In this document: positions 1 to 8,419 of the stretch, piece after piece
How the letters are laid out: every line of letters begins with the position of its first letter
How positions within the stretch are numbered: position 1 is the stretch's first letter
Assembly: GCA_944320415.1 (NCBI GenBank)
Contig: CALUHJ010000003.1
Span: 62,001-126,000, forward strand
Reading direction: 5' to 3'
DNA: 64,000 nucleotides
From: an uncultured Bacteroidales bacterium
GTDB lineage: Bacteria > Bacteroidota > Bacteroidia > Bacteroidales > P3
Notes under the pieces: generated by a model
What the model saw: the letters and a program-made list of their open reading frames with translations, nothing else
Database searches by the model: none
What the model was told of the DNA's origin: nothing
Program-made: the position numbers and the translations under genes

Positions 1-1
1 C

Positions 2-3000
2 AGTACGTTTGCAAGCAGTACGGACTATGAACCTTTGTCCAATCTGACACAGGTTTTCAGCGGCAGCGTAACCTATTCTCAAGGATGGGTGAGGATAGAT
101 TTTGATCAGCCTTTCAACTACACCGGTGAAGGCAACCTCTTGGTGGCTTATCTTAATGAAACGGGAGATTATCCCGGTTCGGCTTATGATTTCAATACTT
201 TCAGTAGATCTTCCGGCAGTATTGATTATTATTCGGATAATTCTCCTATATCTCCGTCGAGTCCTTCCGCTACTAGTAATCAAAAAAGAGATTTTGTTCC
301 TTGTACAAAATTTCATGTATGGCCTAATGATGGATATTGTTATCCTCCGGAGAATGTGACGGCAAGGAATATTACTCAAACTGAGGCGGAAATTACATGG
401 ACAACCAATGAAAATGCCACCTCGAGTGAATACGGCATTGCCTACAAGGCACAAGACAGCGACGAATGGATAGAGCTTGAGAGTTCTCTTTCGGCAGAGA
501 GTTATACAATTACGGATTTAGATCTTTTTACAAGATACGATGTAAAGGTTTGGACTGTATGTTCGGATTCGAACAGCAGGGAAATCATTAGAAGTTTTGT
601 GACCAATCCTGAAGAGAGTTTGATACAGTATACTCCTTATGAAGAGAATTTCGACAATATCGGAGACATATCCGAGTGGACGATAACCAACGGTACGGCA
701 CTCAATCAGTGGCATCAGGGTACTGCGGTGAACAATACTCTTGACGAATACGGAGAGCCTACATGGGAAGGTGGAGCAATGTATATAAGCAACGACAACG
801 GAGTGAACAATAGTTATACTATTTCTTCTGCCTCCACGGTTTATTTTTCGACAATCATAGGTTTCGGAGATGCTCAGGGTTTTGAGTTGAGTTTTGACCG
901 CAGGCAGGCAGGACAGCCCACTTACGATTATACGAGGGTTTATCTCTTGGATGCTGATGCGGAATTGTCCAATGCTTCGATTCCTAACACGGGAGCAATT
1001 ACGGACATTTTGCAGTCTACCACTTCTTATGAATGGGAGAGAGATGAGGTGTTTATACCTGCCACCTATGCAAATACAGTCAAAAAGCTTGTATTCATGT
1101 GGACAAACAATGCCTACACTGGAACGCAGCCGCCGGCTGCAATAGACAATATTTCCATAAGGGAATTGAGTTGCGGAACTCTTTCGGATGTTGCTGTCGA
1201 AACTACGGACATGGATGGCTATGTGGAGACGGTTGTTACTTTTAATGATCCGAATGAAGAAAACATTTCGGAGTATGTTGTTGAGTACAAACTGGAAACG
1301 GAAAGCACCTATTCCTATTACACCACTACGGATTATCCTGTTGTTGTTCCTGATTTGCTATATGGCAGCAGGTACGAATTGAGGGTTATTGCGGTATGTA
1401 ACGGTACGGATTCGTCTTTTGTATCCGAAACTATTGTATTCAATACGCCTTGTGCCGTGATATCCGAATTTCCGTATGTTACGAATTTTGAGGAATCGTT
1501 CATAGATGAGGACGGAGTGATAGGCAATCGTGAGGCTCCTATTTGTTGGTACAACATTAATGGCGGATATAGCTCTTATTATTGGAACAGGACTACTACG
1601 GCATCTAATGTGTTCAACGGGGCGGCGTCATTGTATTTGTCCGGATCGACATCAACGACTACGAATTACGATTTCTCCGAGTGGTTCATATCTCCAGTGT
1701 TTGCACTTACGGGAGGTGAAAGGCTTAACTTCATGGCCAAAGCTACCAATACAATCCATTCTCCGGTTTTGAAGATTTATGCCAAGGATGTTTCTGACGG
1801 AGACATAACAACCATGGCGGATACATCAGGTTTTACCTTGGTTCAATCCGTTCCTCTTACCATATCTGATAATTTCGAGTTTTATGAAGTGTATCTTGAT
1901 GCTTTTTCGGGCAATACGCGTTTTGCCTTGGTTGTAAATCAAATGTCATCTTCATTTTATCTGGATTCCTTGGCTGTTAGAGAGATACCTGATTGTCCTG
2001 ATGTTTATGATTTTTCCGTTTCTGCAGCGTCGCTTGAGAGTGCATCAGTTAATTTAAATACGGATAACTCGAATGGAAGCGGTTGGGTTATAGCCTATGG
2101 ACAGGCTGAGTCCATTGAGGCGTTCGATCCTGAATCAGCAGAGACAGTTACTGTTTCTGATGCAGAAGAATTCCCTTACATTATAGAAGGATTGAATAGC
2201 GGTGAAACTTATTATTTCGCTGCCAAGCAGGATTGTGGAGGCAATTTCACATCCACTCTCTCGGCTCTTATTCCTACCTCCACTATAACATTGCCGTACT
2301 ATCAAAATTTCGATGATCCGGAAAATATGGCAGAGATAACGATAGACAACGATACCGCTACAAACAAGTGGCATTACGGTACTGTCGTTAACAATACGTT
2401 TGACGATAACGGTATGGTTACATCAGGCGGTGGAGCAATGTATATAAGTGATAATGATGGTCAAACAAATAGCTACACAATTACATCCGCCGGTACCGTA
2501 TATTTTTCTACGATAATAGAATTTGGAGATGCTGCTGGATATTTGTTGAGTTTTGACAGAAAACAGGCAGGTGAAAGTACCTACGACTATACGAGAGTTT
2601 ATTTGATCGATTTGAATGTGGAGCTGGGTACAGATGTTCCTAATGTTTCCAATGCAATAACCGATAAATTGAAAACGACGGACGGTATGTGGGAAAGACA
2701 TGAAATATATTTGGATGACAGTTGGTCCAACACGGTTAAGAGATTGGTGTTTATGTGGAGTAACGATGGCTCTATGGGAACACAGCCGCCTGCAGCCATA
2801 GACAACATATCTCTTGTATCTACGTCTTGCGGAATGATTTCCGATGTAAATGTACAGGTGGATGATGAGGAAGGTTCGTTATCGGCCACTCTCACTTTTA
2901 GCGACCCTAACGAAAGCACTTCCGAATATATTGTCGAGTACAAGTCAACGGAAACGTCAGGAGGTTGGACATCATTCATAACTACGAATTATCCTATAGT

Positions 3001-6000
3001 CCTTACGGATTTGGATTATTCCACCAATTATGATTTGTTGATAAGGGCGGTTTGTAATGATGCTGACACATCCTTTGTATCCGATACTGTTTCCATTTCC
3101 ACTCCTTGCGGAGTCATAACCAATTTGCCTTATGTCATGTGTTTTGAAGATGCGTTCACTACGGCAGATGGAGTGATAGGTGATCGTGTAGCTCCTCGTT
3201 GTTGGTACAACATCAATGACGGATATAGCTCCTATTATTGGAACAGAGGAACGACTACATCGTATTTGTACGACGGGGATGCCTATTTATATTTTTCCGG
3301 TACTACTTCAACTTCCACTACTTATGACTTTTCGGATTGGGTGATATCTCCGGTGTTTGGTCTTACGGGAGGCGAAAGGTTGAATTTTATGGCAAGGGCT
3401 ACCAGTGCTACAAATGCTCCGGTCTTGAAGATTTATGCCAAGGATGTATCTTCGGAAGATATATCGAGTGCAGCCGATACATCTTCCTTCACTTTGGTTC
3501 AGACCATTCCTTTCACGATGTCGGAAAATTATCAACTTTATGAAGTGGACCTTTCGGATTATTCGGGAAATACACGTCTTGCATTGGTCATAAACCAACC
3601 TTCGTCTTCCTTGTATTTGGATTCATTGGTTGTTAGTGCAATGCCTGATTGCCCTGATGTGTATGGATTTACGGTATACCCAGCTTCGTCTACAGGCGTT
3701 GAATTTAATGTCAATACGGATAACTCGGGTGATCACGGCTGGACTGTTGCATATGGACAAGCCGAGTCAATAGATGCGTTCGATCCTACTTCTGCAGAGA
3801 CTGTTACTGTTTATGATGCGGAGGAATTACCTTACGTCATAGATGGATTGAATACGGGAGAAACTTATTATTTTGCAGCTCAACACGCTTGCGACGGAGC
3901 GTTTACCTCTCCTGTTGCAGTTACCATTCCTGCTACTGTAACAGTGCCGTGGTATCAGAACTTCGATGATGCGGAAAACATGGCGGAAATAATTATAGAC
4001 AACAATGACGCTGTAAACCAATGGCATCATGGTACTATTGTAAACAATACTGTTGATGAGACTGGAATTCCAACAAGCGGTGGGGCGATGTATATAAGCG
4101 AAAACAACGGCACAACGAATACTTATAATACCACGTCTGCTTCAACTGTTTATTTTTCTACTATAGTGGAATTTGATGAAAGCTTAGGATACATCCTAAC
4201 CTTTGATAGAAATCAGGCAGGACAGATCACTTATGATTACACCAGGGTTTATTTGCTTGATCTGGATGAGGAATTAAGCAGTAGCACTGTTCCTAATGTT
4301 GCCAATGCGGTAACCGATATTTTGCAGACTACAAATGGAGTATGGGTTACGGATACTGTCATACTTGATGGCAGTTATTATGCAAATACAACTAAAAAGC
4401 TTGTATTCATGTGGACAAACAATACATATACGGGAACACAACCTCCTGCAGCCATAGACAATATAAGATTGGAAGCACAGAATTGCGTAGCCGTTAATAA
4501 CTTGGGATTATCTGTTTATGATGCGGATGGAAGCGTGAATGTAACCGTTCAGTTTGAGGATCCTAACGAGAGCGGTGATTATATAATAGAATACAAGGCT
4601 TCAGGAGATGCTGCATGGACTACTTTGACAAATATTTCCGATAATCCTTATACTATAGAAGGACTTGCATATGAAACTATTTACGATGTAAGAGTTCAAG
4701 CTCTTTGTTCCGAAGGATCGTCTGTTTTCACTTATGCAAGCATTAATACCGCATGTATGCCTTTGTCTCCTCCATGGGTTGAAACATTTGAGTCGGATGT
4801 GACATCAACACCTACTTGTTGGGGCGAGGGTGATGGATTGCTTACTGCAACCGGAACGATACAGACATCTTCTCTTACAACGCCATCAGGTTGGGCTTAT
4901 AGTGATGTTGCTGTGGGTGGTATTACCGACGGAAGGATGAAGCTGAATGTTTATAGTACAGCTACAGCCAGGGATTGGTTGATAACTCCTTCCATAGATT
5001 TGGGAGACGGTTCCACTGTTTACCAATTAGCAGTGGATGTAATGTTGAAGGATTATGGCACTAACAATGATAATGATCCAGATCCTGCCCCTGATGACAG
5101 ATTCGGCATATTTGTTTCTACCGACAACGGAACGACATTCTCTACCGCCAATGCCATAATATTTGCAGATGGCGATGAGGATACCGAACACAACTACTCT
5201 GACTTGGGACGTACACCTACAAGAGTTATATACAAGTTGGTAGATGCGGATGACAATCCTATAACCGGACAGGTTAAGTTTGCATTCTATGGAGAGAGTA
5301 CGGTAACGAATGGAGATAATGACTTGTTTATTGATAACGTAGAGGTAAGTGAATGGACTGAATGTCAAGCACCTTATGGTGTGACAGTTTCAAATATAGG
5401 TTACAATTCTGCCAACGTTTCATTTGTTGAAGCGGGCGAAGCTACTGAATGGGAATATGTGTTGGTAGAAGAAGGCGGTGATATGGAAACGGCAGATGCT
5501 GTTGCTGTGTATGAGAATCCAATAGAATTGGCAGGTCTTGATGCTTTGACAACTTATACGATAGCAGTAAGAAGTGTTTGTTCAGATGGTTCAATTTCAT
5601 CATGGTCTATGCCTGTAAGTTTCACTACTAAATGTGCGCCGTCAGAGTTGCCATGGACAGAAGGTTTTGAAGACATAACAGTCAACAATGAATTGCCTGC
5701 ATGTATGGAAGCAACACGTTTGGGAACTTATGTACAAACATATACTTCTGCACAATCAAATTACAATAGAACGGCGAGAACAGGAAGCAAGTTTGCATCA
5801 TTCAGATATAGCAGTAATGATTATATATTCACTCCATTGTTTGAACTTACGGGTGGCATAGAATACACATTCGCGTTCTGGTATGTAACAGACGGTCGGT
5901 CGGGATGGACAACACTTGAAGCCAAGTTGTGCAGCGGACAAACAGAATCGGATATCCTATCGACCATAGGTACATCCGTAACCTCTCCAGCAAATGAGAC

Positions 6001-7270
6001 ATACCAACAATACGTTGCGACATTTATCCCTGAAGAAGACGGCGTGTACAGTATCGCCATTCATTGCGCTGCAACAACTTCTCCTTGGTATCTATCAATA
6101 GATGATCTGTCATTGACGGAAGGTGGAGAGGTTGTAGAACCGGAACTATGTGTTGAACCGATAGATCTTACAGTTGCCAACGTAACCGAGACGACAGCCG
6201 AGTTGACGTGGACTGCAGGCGGCAGCGAGAGTTCATGGCAGGTAAGATTGGGAGAGGACGGAGAGGCTGTTGACGTTACTGCAACAAGCCACACCTTCAC
6301 CGAATTGACGGCAGGCACGCAATACACGGCCTATGTAAGGGCTAACTGCGGCGAAAGCTATTCGTCATGGGTATCCGTGGCATTCACAACGGCAAGCGAA
6401 GGAGTTGTCAACCCTGTGGTGACAACGGTAGCTGCAAGCAACGTTACGGAGACGGAGGCGACCTTGAATGCAACGGTAGTTGAAGGCACGGAGACAATTA
6501 CGGCAAGAGGCTTCAAGTACAAGACAACGGAATCCACTGACTGGACGGATGTAGCTGCAACGGGCACGACAACGCTTACTGCAACACTTACGGACTTGAT
6601 CCCTGCCACTTCATACGAGTTCAAGGCATACGTAACTGTTGGTACGGAAGAGTTCGAAGGAGCTGTCTTGACGTTTACAACCGAGAGTGAGGAGATAGAA
6701 ATAGTGATGGGTACGGTAGAAACGAATGAGGCAAGCAATATCAACGACCATACGGCAGTATTGAACGGTACGTTGACTTCCAATGGAGGAGACGACAGCT
6801 ACACGGTAGGCTTCTTGATGTCTACAATGGAAGACTTTGACATGGAGACGCCGAATGTTGTGAACTTGTCTGCGACTGAGAATTCTGGAGCGTTGACGGC
6901 CAATGCTACGGAATTGGAATCAGGTACGAACTATTTCTTCAGAGCATACATCACGAACGATGCTGGTACGGCTTACGGTGAGGTCAAGACGTTTGTTACC
7001 ACATCGGGCTTGAGTGATGCAGAAGGAGGATTGAGAGCAGTCATCTATCCAAATCCTGCGAGCGGCAAGGCTACAGTAGAGATAGAAGGCTTGAACGAAT
7101 CGGCGAGACTGATTGTTACGGACTTGCAGGGCAGGGTATTGAGCAGTGACGATTTGCAGTCTGGAGCAAGCAGGTATGAAATGGATTTGACAGGCTTTGC
7201 GAGTGGAGTTTACTACATAAGGATAGTAACTGACAACTCGGTATCAACCCGGAAGTTGATAGTGAAGTAA
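2..7270 (+). CDS. Giant T9SS-secreted multidomain adhesin-like protein (5' end outside window)
   Basis: The reading frame is open from base 2, so the start codon and signal peptide lie upstream; a TTG at 35 is only an internal codon. About 2,420 residues are visible. FN3-like domains (Cys-rich, with the signature Y-x-V-x-V-x-A-x-C) alternate with cleaved-adhesin/choice-of-anchor-J modules (W-x-x-G-T...AMYIS...AAIDNI, and CWYNIN...YYWNR...DWVISP). Two long blocks are tandemly duplicated and a third is partial. Further anchor-J modules lie at about 4760-5365 and 5640-6120, followed by three FN3-like domains to about 7000. The last ~75 residues are a type-A T9SS sorting domain (YPNPASGKATVE, then LQGRVLSS, GVYYIRI and a basic end). 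By family knowledge it should be exported by T9SS and held at the cell surface or released; adhesion is inferred. GC rises sharply after about 6130. Confidence 0.88.
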   Translation, partial: STFASSTDYEPLSNLTQVFSGSVTYSQGWVRIDFDQPFNYTGEGNLLVAYLNETGDYPGSAYDFNTFSRSSGSIDYYSDNSPISPSSPSATSNQKRDFVPCTKFHVWPNDGYCYPPENVTARNITQTEAEITWTTNENATSSEYGIAYKAQDSDEWIELESSLSAESYTITDLDLFTRYDVKVWTVCSDSNSREIIRSFVTNPEESLIQYTPYEENFDNIGDISEWTITNGTALNQWHQGTAVNNTLDEYGEPTWEGGAMYISNDNGVNNSYTISSASTVYFSTIIGFGDAQGFELSFDRRQAGQPTYDYTRVYLLDADAELSNASIPNTGAITDILQSTTSYEWERDEVFIPATYANTVKKLVFMWTNNAYTGTQPPAAIDNISIRELSCGTLSDVAVETTDMDGYVETVVTFNDPNEENISEYVVEYKLETESTYSYYTTTDYPVVVPDLLYGSRYELRVIAVCNGTDSSFVSETIVFNTPCAVISEFPYVTNFEESFIDEDGVIGNREAPICWYNINGGYSSYYWNRTTTASNVFNGAASLYLSGSTSTTTNYDFSEWFISPVFALTGGERLNFMAKATNTIHSPVLKIYAKDVSDGDITTMADTSGFTLVQSVPLTISDNFEFYEVYLDAFSGNTRFALVVNQMSSSFYLDSLAVREIPDCPDVYDFSVSAASLESASVNLNTDNSNGSGWVIAYGQAESIEAFDPESAETVTVSDAEEFPYIIEGLNSGETYYFAAKQDCGGNFTSTLSALIPTSTITLPYYQNFDDPENMAEITIDNDTATNKWHYGTVVNNTFDDNGMVTSGGGAMYISDNDGQTNSYTITSAGTVYFSTIIEFGDAAGYLLSFDRKQAGESTYDYTRVYLIDLNVELGTDVPNVSNAITDKLKTTDGMWERHEIYLDDSWSNTVKRLVFMWSNDGSMGTQPPAAIDNISLVSTSCGMISDVNVQVDDEEGSLSATLTFSDPNESTSEYIVEYKSTETSGGWTSFITTNYPIVLTDLDYSTNYDLLIRAVCNDADTSFVSDTVSISTPCGVITNLPYVMCFEDAFTTADGVIGDRVAPRCWYNINDGYSSYYWNRGTTTSYLYDGDAYLYFSGTTSTSTTYDFSDWVISPVFGLTGGERLNFMARATSATNAPVLKIYAKDVSSEDISSAADTSSFTLVQTIPFTMSENYQLYEVDLSDYSGNTRLALVINQPSSSLYLDSLVVSAMPDCPDVYGFTVYPASSTGVEFNVNTDNSGDHGWTVAYGQAESIDAFDPTSAETVTVYDAEELPYVIDGLNTGETYYFAAQHACDGAFTSPVAVTIPATVTVPWYQNFDDAENMAEIIIDNNDAVNQWHHGTIVNNTVDETGIPTSGGAMYISENNGTTNTYNTTSASTVYFSTIVEFDESLGYILTFDRNQAGQITYDYTRVYLLDLDEELSSSTVPNVANAVTDILQTTNGVWVTDTVILDGSYYANTTKKLVFMWTNNTYTGTQPPAAIDNIRLEAQNCVAVNNLGLSVYDADGSVNVTVQFEDPNESGDYIIEYKASGDAAWTTLTNISDNPYTIEGLAYETIYDVRVQALCSEGSSVFTYASINTACMPLSPPWVETFESDVTSTPTCWGEGDGLLTATGTIQTSSLTTPSGWAYSDVAVGGITDGRMKLNVYSTATARDWLITPSIDLGDGSTVYQLAVDVMLKDYGTNNDNDPDPAPDDRFGIFVSTDNGTTFSTANAIIFADGDEDTEHNYSDLGRTPTRVIYKLVDADDNPITGQVKFAFYGESTVTNGDNDLFIDNVEVSEWTECQAPYGVTVSNIGYNSANVSFVEAGEATEWEYVLVEEGGDMETADAVAVYENPIELAGLDALTTYTIAVRSVCSDGSISSWSMPVSFTTKCAPSELPWTEGFEDITVNNELPACMEATRLGTYVQTYTSAQSNYNRTARTGSKFASFRYSSNDYIFTPLFELTGGIEYTFAFWYVTDGRSGWTTLEAKLCSGQTESDILSTIGTSVTSPANETYQQYVATFIPEEDGVYSIAIHCAATTSPWYLSIDDLSLTEGGEVVEPELCVEPIDLTVANVTETTAELTWTAGGSESSWQVRLGEDGEAVDVTATSHTFTELTAGTQYTAYVRANCGESYSSWVSVAFTTASEGVVNPVVTTVAASNVTETEATLNATVVEGTETITARGFKYKTTESTDWTDVAATGTTTLTATLTDLIPATSYEFKAYVTVGTEEFEGAVLTFTTESEEIEIVMGTVETNEASNINDHTAVLNGTLTSNGGDDSYTVGFLMSTMEDFDMETPNVVNLSATENSGALTANATELESGTNYFFRAYITNDAGTAYGEVKTFVTTSGLSDAEGGLRAVIYPNPASGKATVEIEGLNESARLIVTDLQGRVLSSDDLQSGASRYEMDLTGFASGVYYIRIVTDNSVSTRKLIVK
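625..2286 (+). repeat. Tandem repeat unit 1 inside the giant adhesin gene
   Basis: First copy of a block of about 1,655 bases: anchor-J module A (ENFDN...AAIDNIS), an FN3 domain, anchor-J module B (FPYVTNFEESF...CWYNIN) and another FN3-like segment. The same order and many identical nucleotide stretches recur at 2287-3944. Confidence 0.8.
2287..3944 (+). repeat. Tandem repeat unit 2 inside the giant adhesin gene
   Basis: Second copy of the block, with the same module order. Shared landmarks with unit 1 include QNFDD/ENFDN, GGAMYIS, DYTRVYL, QPPAAIDNIS, CWYNIN and SSYYWNR. Many synonymous differences show that the duplication is not very recent. Confidence 0.8.
3945..4470 (+). repeat. Partial third repeat (module A only) of the giant adhesin gene
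   Basis: Module A appears a third time (WYQNFDDAENMAE to QPPAAIDNI), but the module that follows its FN3 domain is a different anchor-J type rather than module B. The array therefore ends half way through the repeat. Confidence 0.75.
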
Positions 7271-7284
7271 GCAAATACATTCCT

Positions 7285-7320
7285 AAAAAATAAGGGCTGC
7301 GGTTGCAGCCCTTATTTTTT
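7285..7320. terminator. Bidirectional intrinsic terminator
   Basis: AAGGGCTGC / GCAGCCCTT stem with loop GGTT, extended by A-T pairs and flanked by A6 on the left and T6 on the right. It works in both directions, closing the adhesin gene (+) and the convergent secreted-protein gene (-). Confidence 0.9.
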
Positions 7321-7324
7321 ATTG

Positions 7325-8029
7325 TCAATCGGTTATTATCAACCAATTTGTTTGCAGATGCGAACTTTTCCAATTCTTACCTATATCAATTACCGTATTA
7401 TCATTTTTTCTGTACCATCCCTGAGACCATGATCCCATATCCAAATATATGGCCTTATCCGCTCCTAATTCCACAAGTCCTCTTGAAAAATCATCTATAT
7501 GCAGTTTTTCCTCACTTTCGATTATTGAAGCCTTTCCGTCTATCAAAACCAATGCCCGTCTTTCAGTCTTTCTATCCTTAAACACATCACAGTTTTTTAT
7601 TTGAAAGTTCCACACAAGCAACATCTGTTGGAAGTAATCCCCTTTACGTCTTATCGCTTTCTTATAATTATAATTGCTGTTTTCATGCAATGGAAATATA
7701 TCTACAGTGTCATTTATTATAATACAACAAGCAGTTTCTTCTTCTGTAGGATATATTTTTCCAATACCATTTGATACAGTCTTTCCGACAATCCTTTCTG
7801 GGGGACGTGACGTAAAAGCAGCAACAACCGACATATATACACCTTTATCTTCAACATCTGGTTTTTCCCTCACAAACCTGAAACGAGCATTTTCAGGAGT
7901 ATATTTGATAAAATGCAAGTCAACCGTATCCCTATTCAATATCAACGTATCGACTGTGACTCCCTGCGAAAAAAGTTCAAACTGTACAGAAATGAAAAAT
8001 ACGACAAAAAGTATTTTCCTTACCCTCAT
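7325..8029 (-). CDS. Secreted protein with possible phosphodiester-glycosidase (DUF2233-like) domain
   Basis: About 234 residues with an N-terminal signal peptide (hydrophobic stretch ending FELFSQG). The C-terminal half contains LIDGKASIIES followed by GADKAIYLDMGSWSQGWYR. That arrangement resembles the DUF2233/NAGPA phosphodiester glycosidase family, where a Gly-Ala-x-x-Ala-x-x-x-Asp turn precedes the active-site region; the match is by eye only. The ATG at 8029 overlaps the stop of the upstream DUF3467 gene in a TGATG arrangement, so the two are probably translationally coupled. A TTG one codon earlier is a less likely start. It could equally be an unrelated Bacteroidales secreted protein. 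Confidence 0.6.
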   Translation of the reverse strand: MRVRKILFVVFFISVQFELFSQGVTVDTLILNRDTVDLHFIKYTPENARFRFVREKPDVEDKGVYMSVVAAFTSRPPERIVGKTVSNGIGKIYPTEEETACCIIINDTVDIFPLHENSNYNYKKAIRRKGDYFQQMLLVWNFQIKNCDVFKDRKTERRALVLIDGKASIIESEEKLHIDDFSRGLVELGADKAIYLDMGSWSQGWYRKNDNTVIDIGKNWKSSHLQTNWLIITD

Positions 8030-8340
8030 CAAGCTTTTCCCATAGGATTTATCATCTCATAAGATGATGAAGCCTGCATGTCGGATATGGTTCCATGCGT
8101 TCTTTCGTATTTATTTATATTATCCTGCAAAGCAGAAAGCAATTTCTTTGCGTGTATAGGTGAAAGTATTACACGACTCTTGACTTGAGCTTTTGGGACC
8201 CCAGGCATAATTTGTATAAAATCCAATACAAACTCTGTTGGAGAATGCTGTATCAACTGAAGATTGCTGTATACACCTTGAGCAACATCAGGTGTCAATT
8301 CTATATCCAACTGTCCTTTCTTTTCTTCTTTCTGTTCCAT
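8029..8340 (-). CDS. DUF3467 family protein
   Basis: Small acidic/basic protein of 103 residues: a charged N-terminus (EQKEEKKG), then ELTPDVAQGVYSNL, and a central segment with FIQIMPGVPKAQVKSRVILSP followed in frame by HAKKLLSAL. These are hallmarks of DUF3467, a small conserved Bacteroidetes family often found just downstream of rpoC. Its function is not established. It lies 80 bases after rpoC, beyond a strong terminator, so it is probably transcribed by read-through or its own weak promoter. Its stop codon overlaps the start of the next gene. Confidence 0.85.
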   Translation of the reverse strand: MEQKEEKKGQLDIELTPDVAQGVYSNLQLIQHSPTEFVLDFIQIMPGVPKAQVKSRVILSPIHAKKLLSALQDNINKYERTHGTISDMQASSSYEMINPMGKA

Positions 8341-8363
8341 ATAAAAACTGTTTTAATCCATTT

Positions 8364-8398
8364 GAAAAAAAAGACGCTGCAAAGCAACAGCGTCTTTT
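8364..8398 (-). terminator. Intrinsic terminator after rpoC
   Basis: 11-bp stem AAAAGACGCTG / CAGCGTCTTTT with an 8-base loop, followed on the minus strand by a T-rich tract. It marks the end of the ribosomal protein-RNA polymerase operon. Confidence 0.9.
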
Positions 8399-8419
8399 CA
8401 TGTTTAATCTTTATCCATA

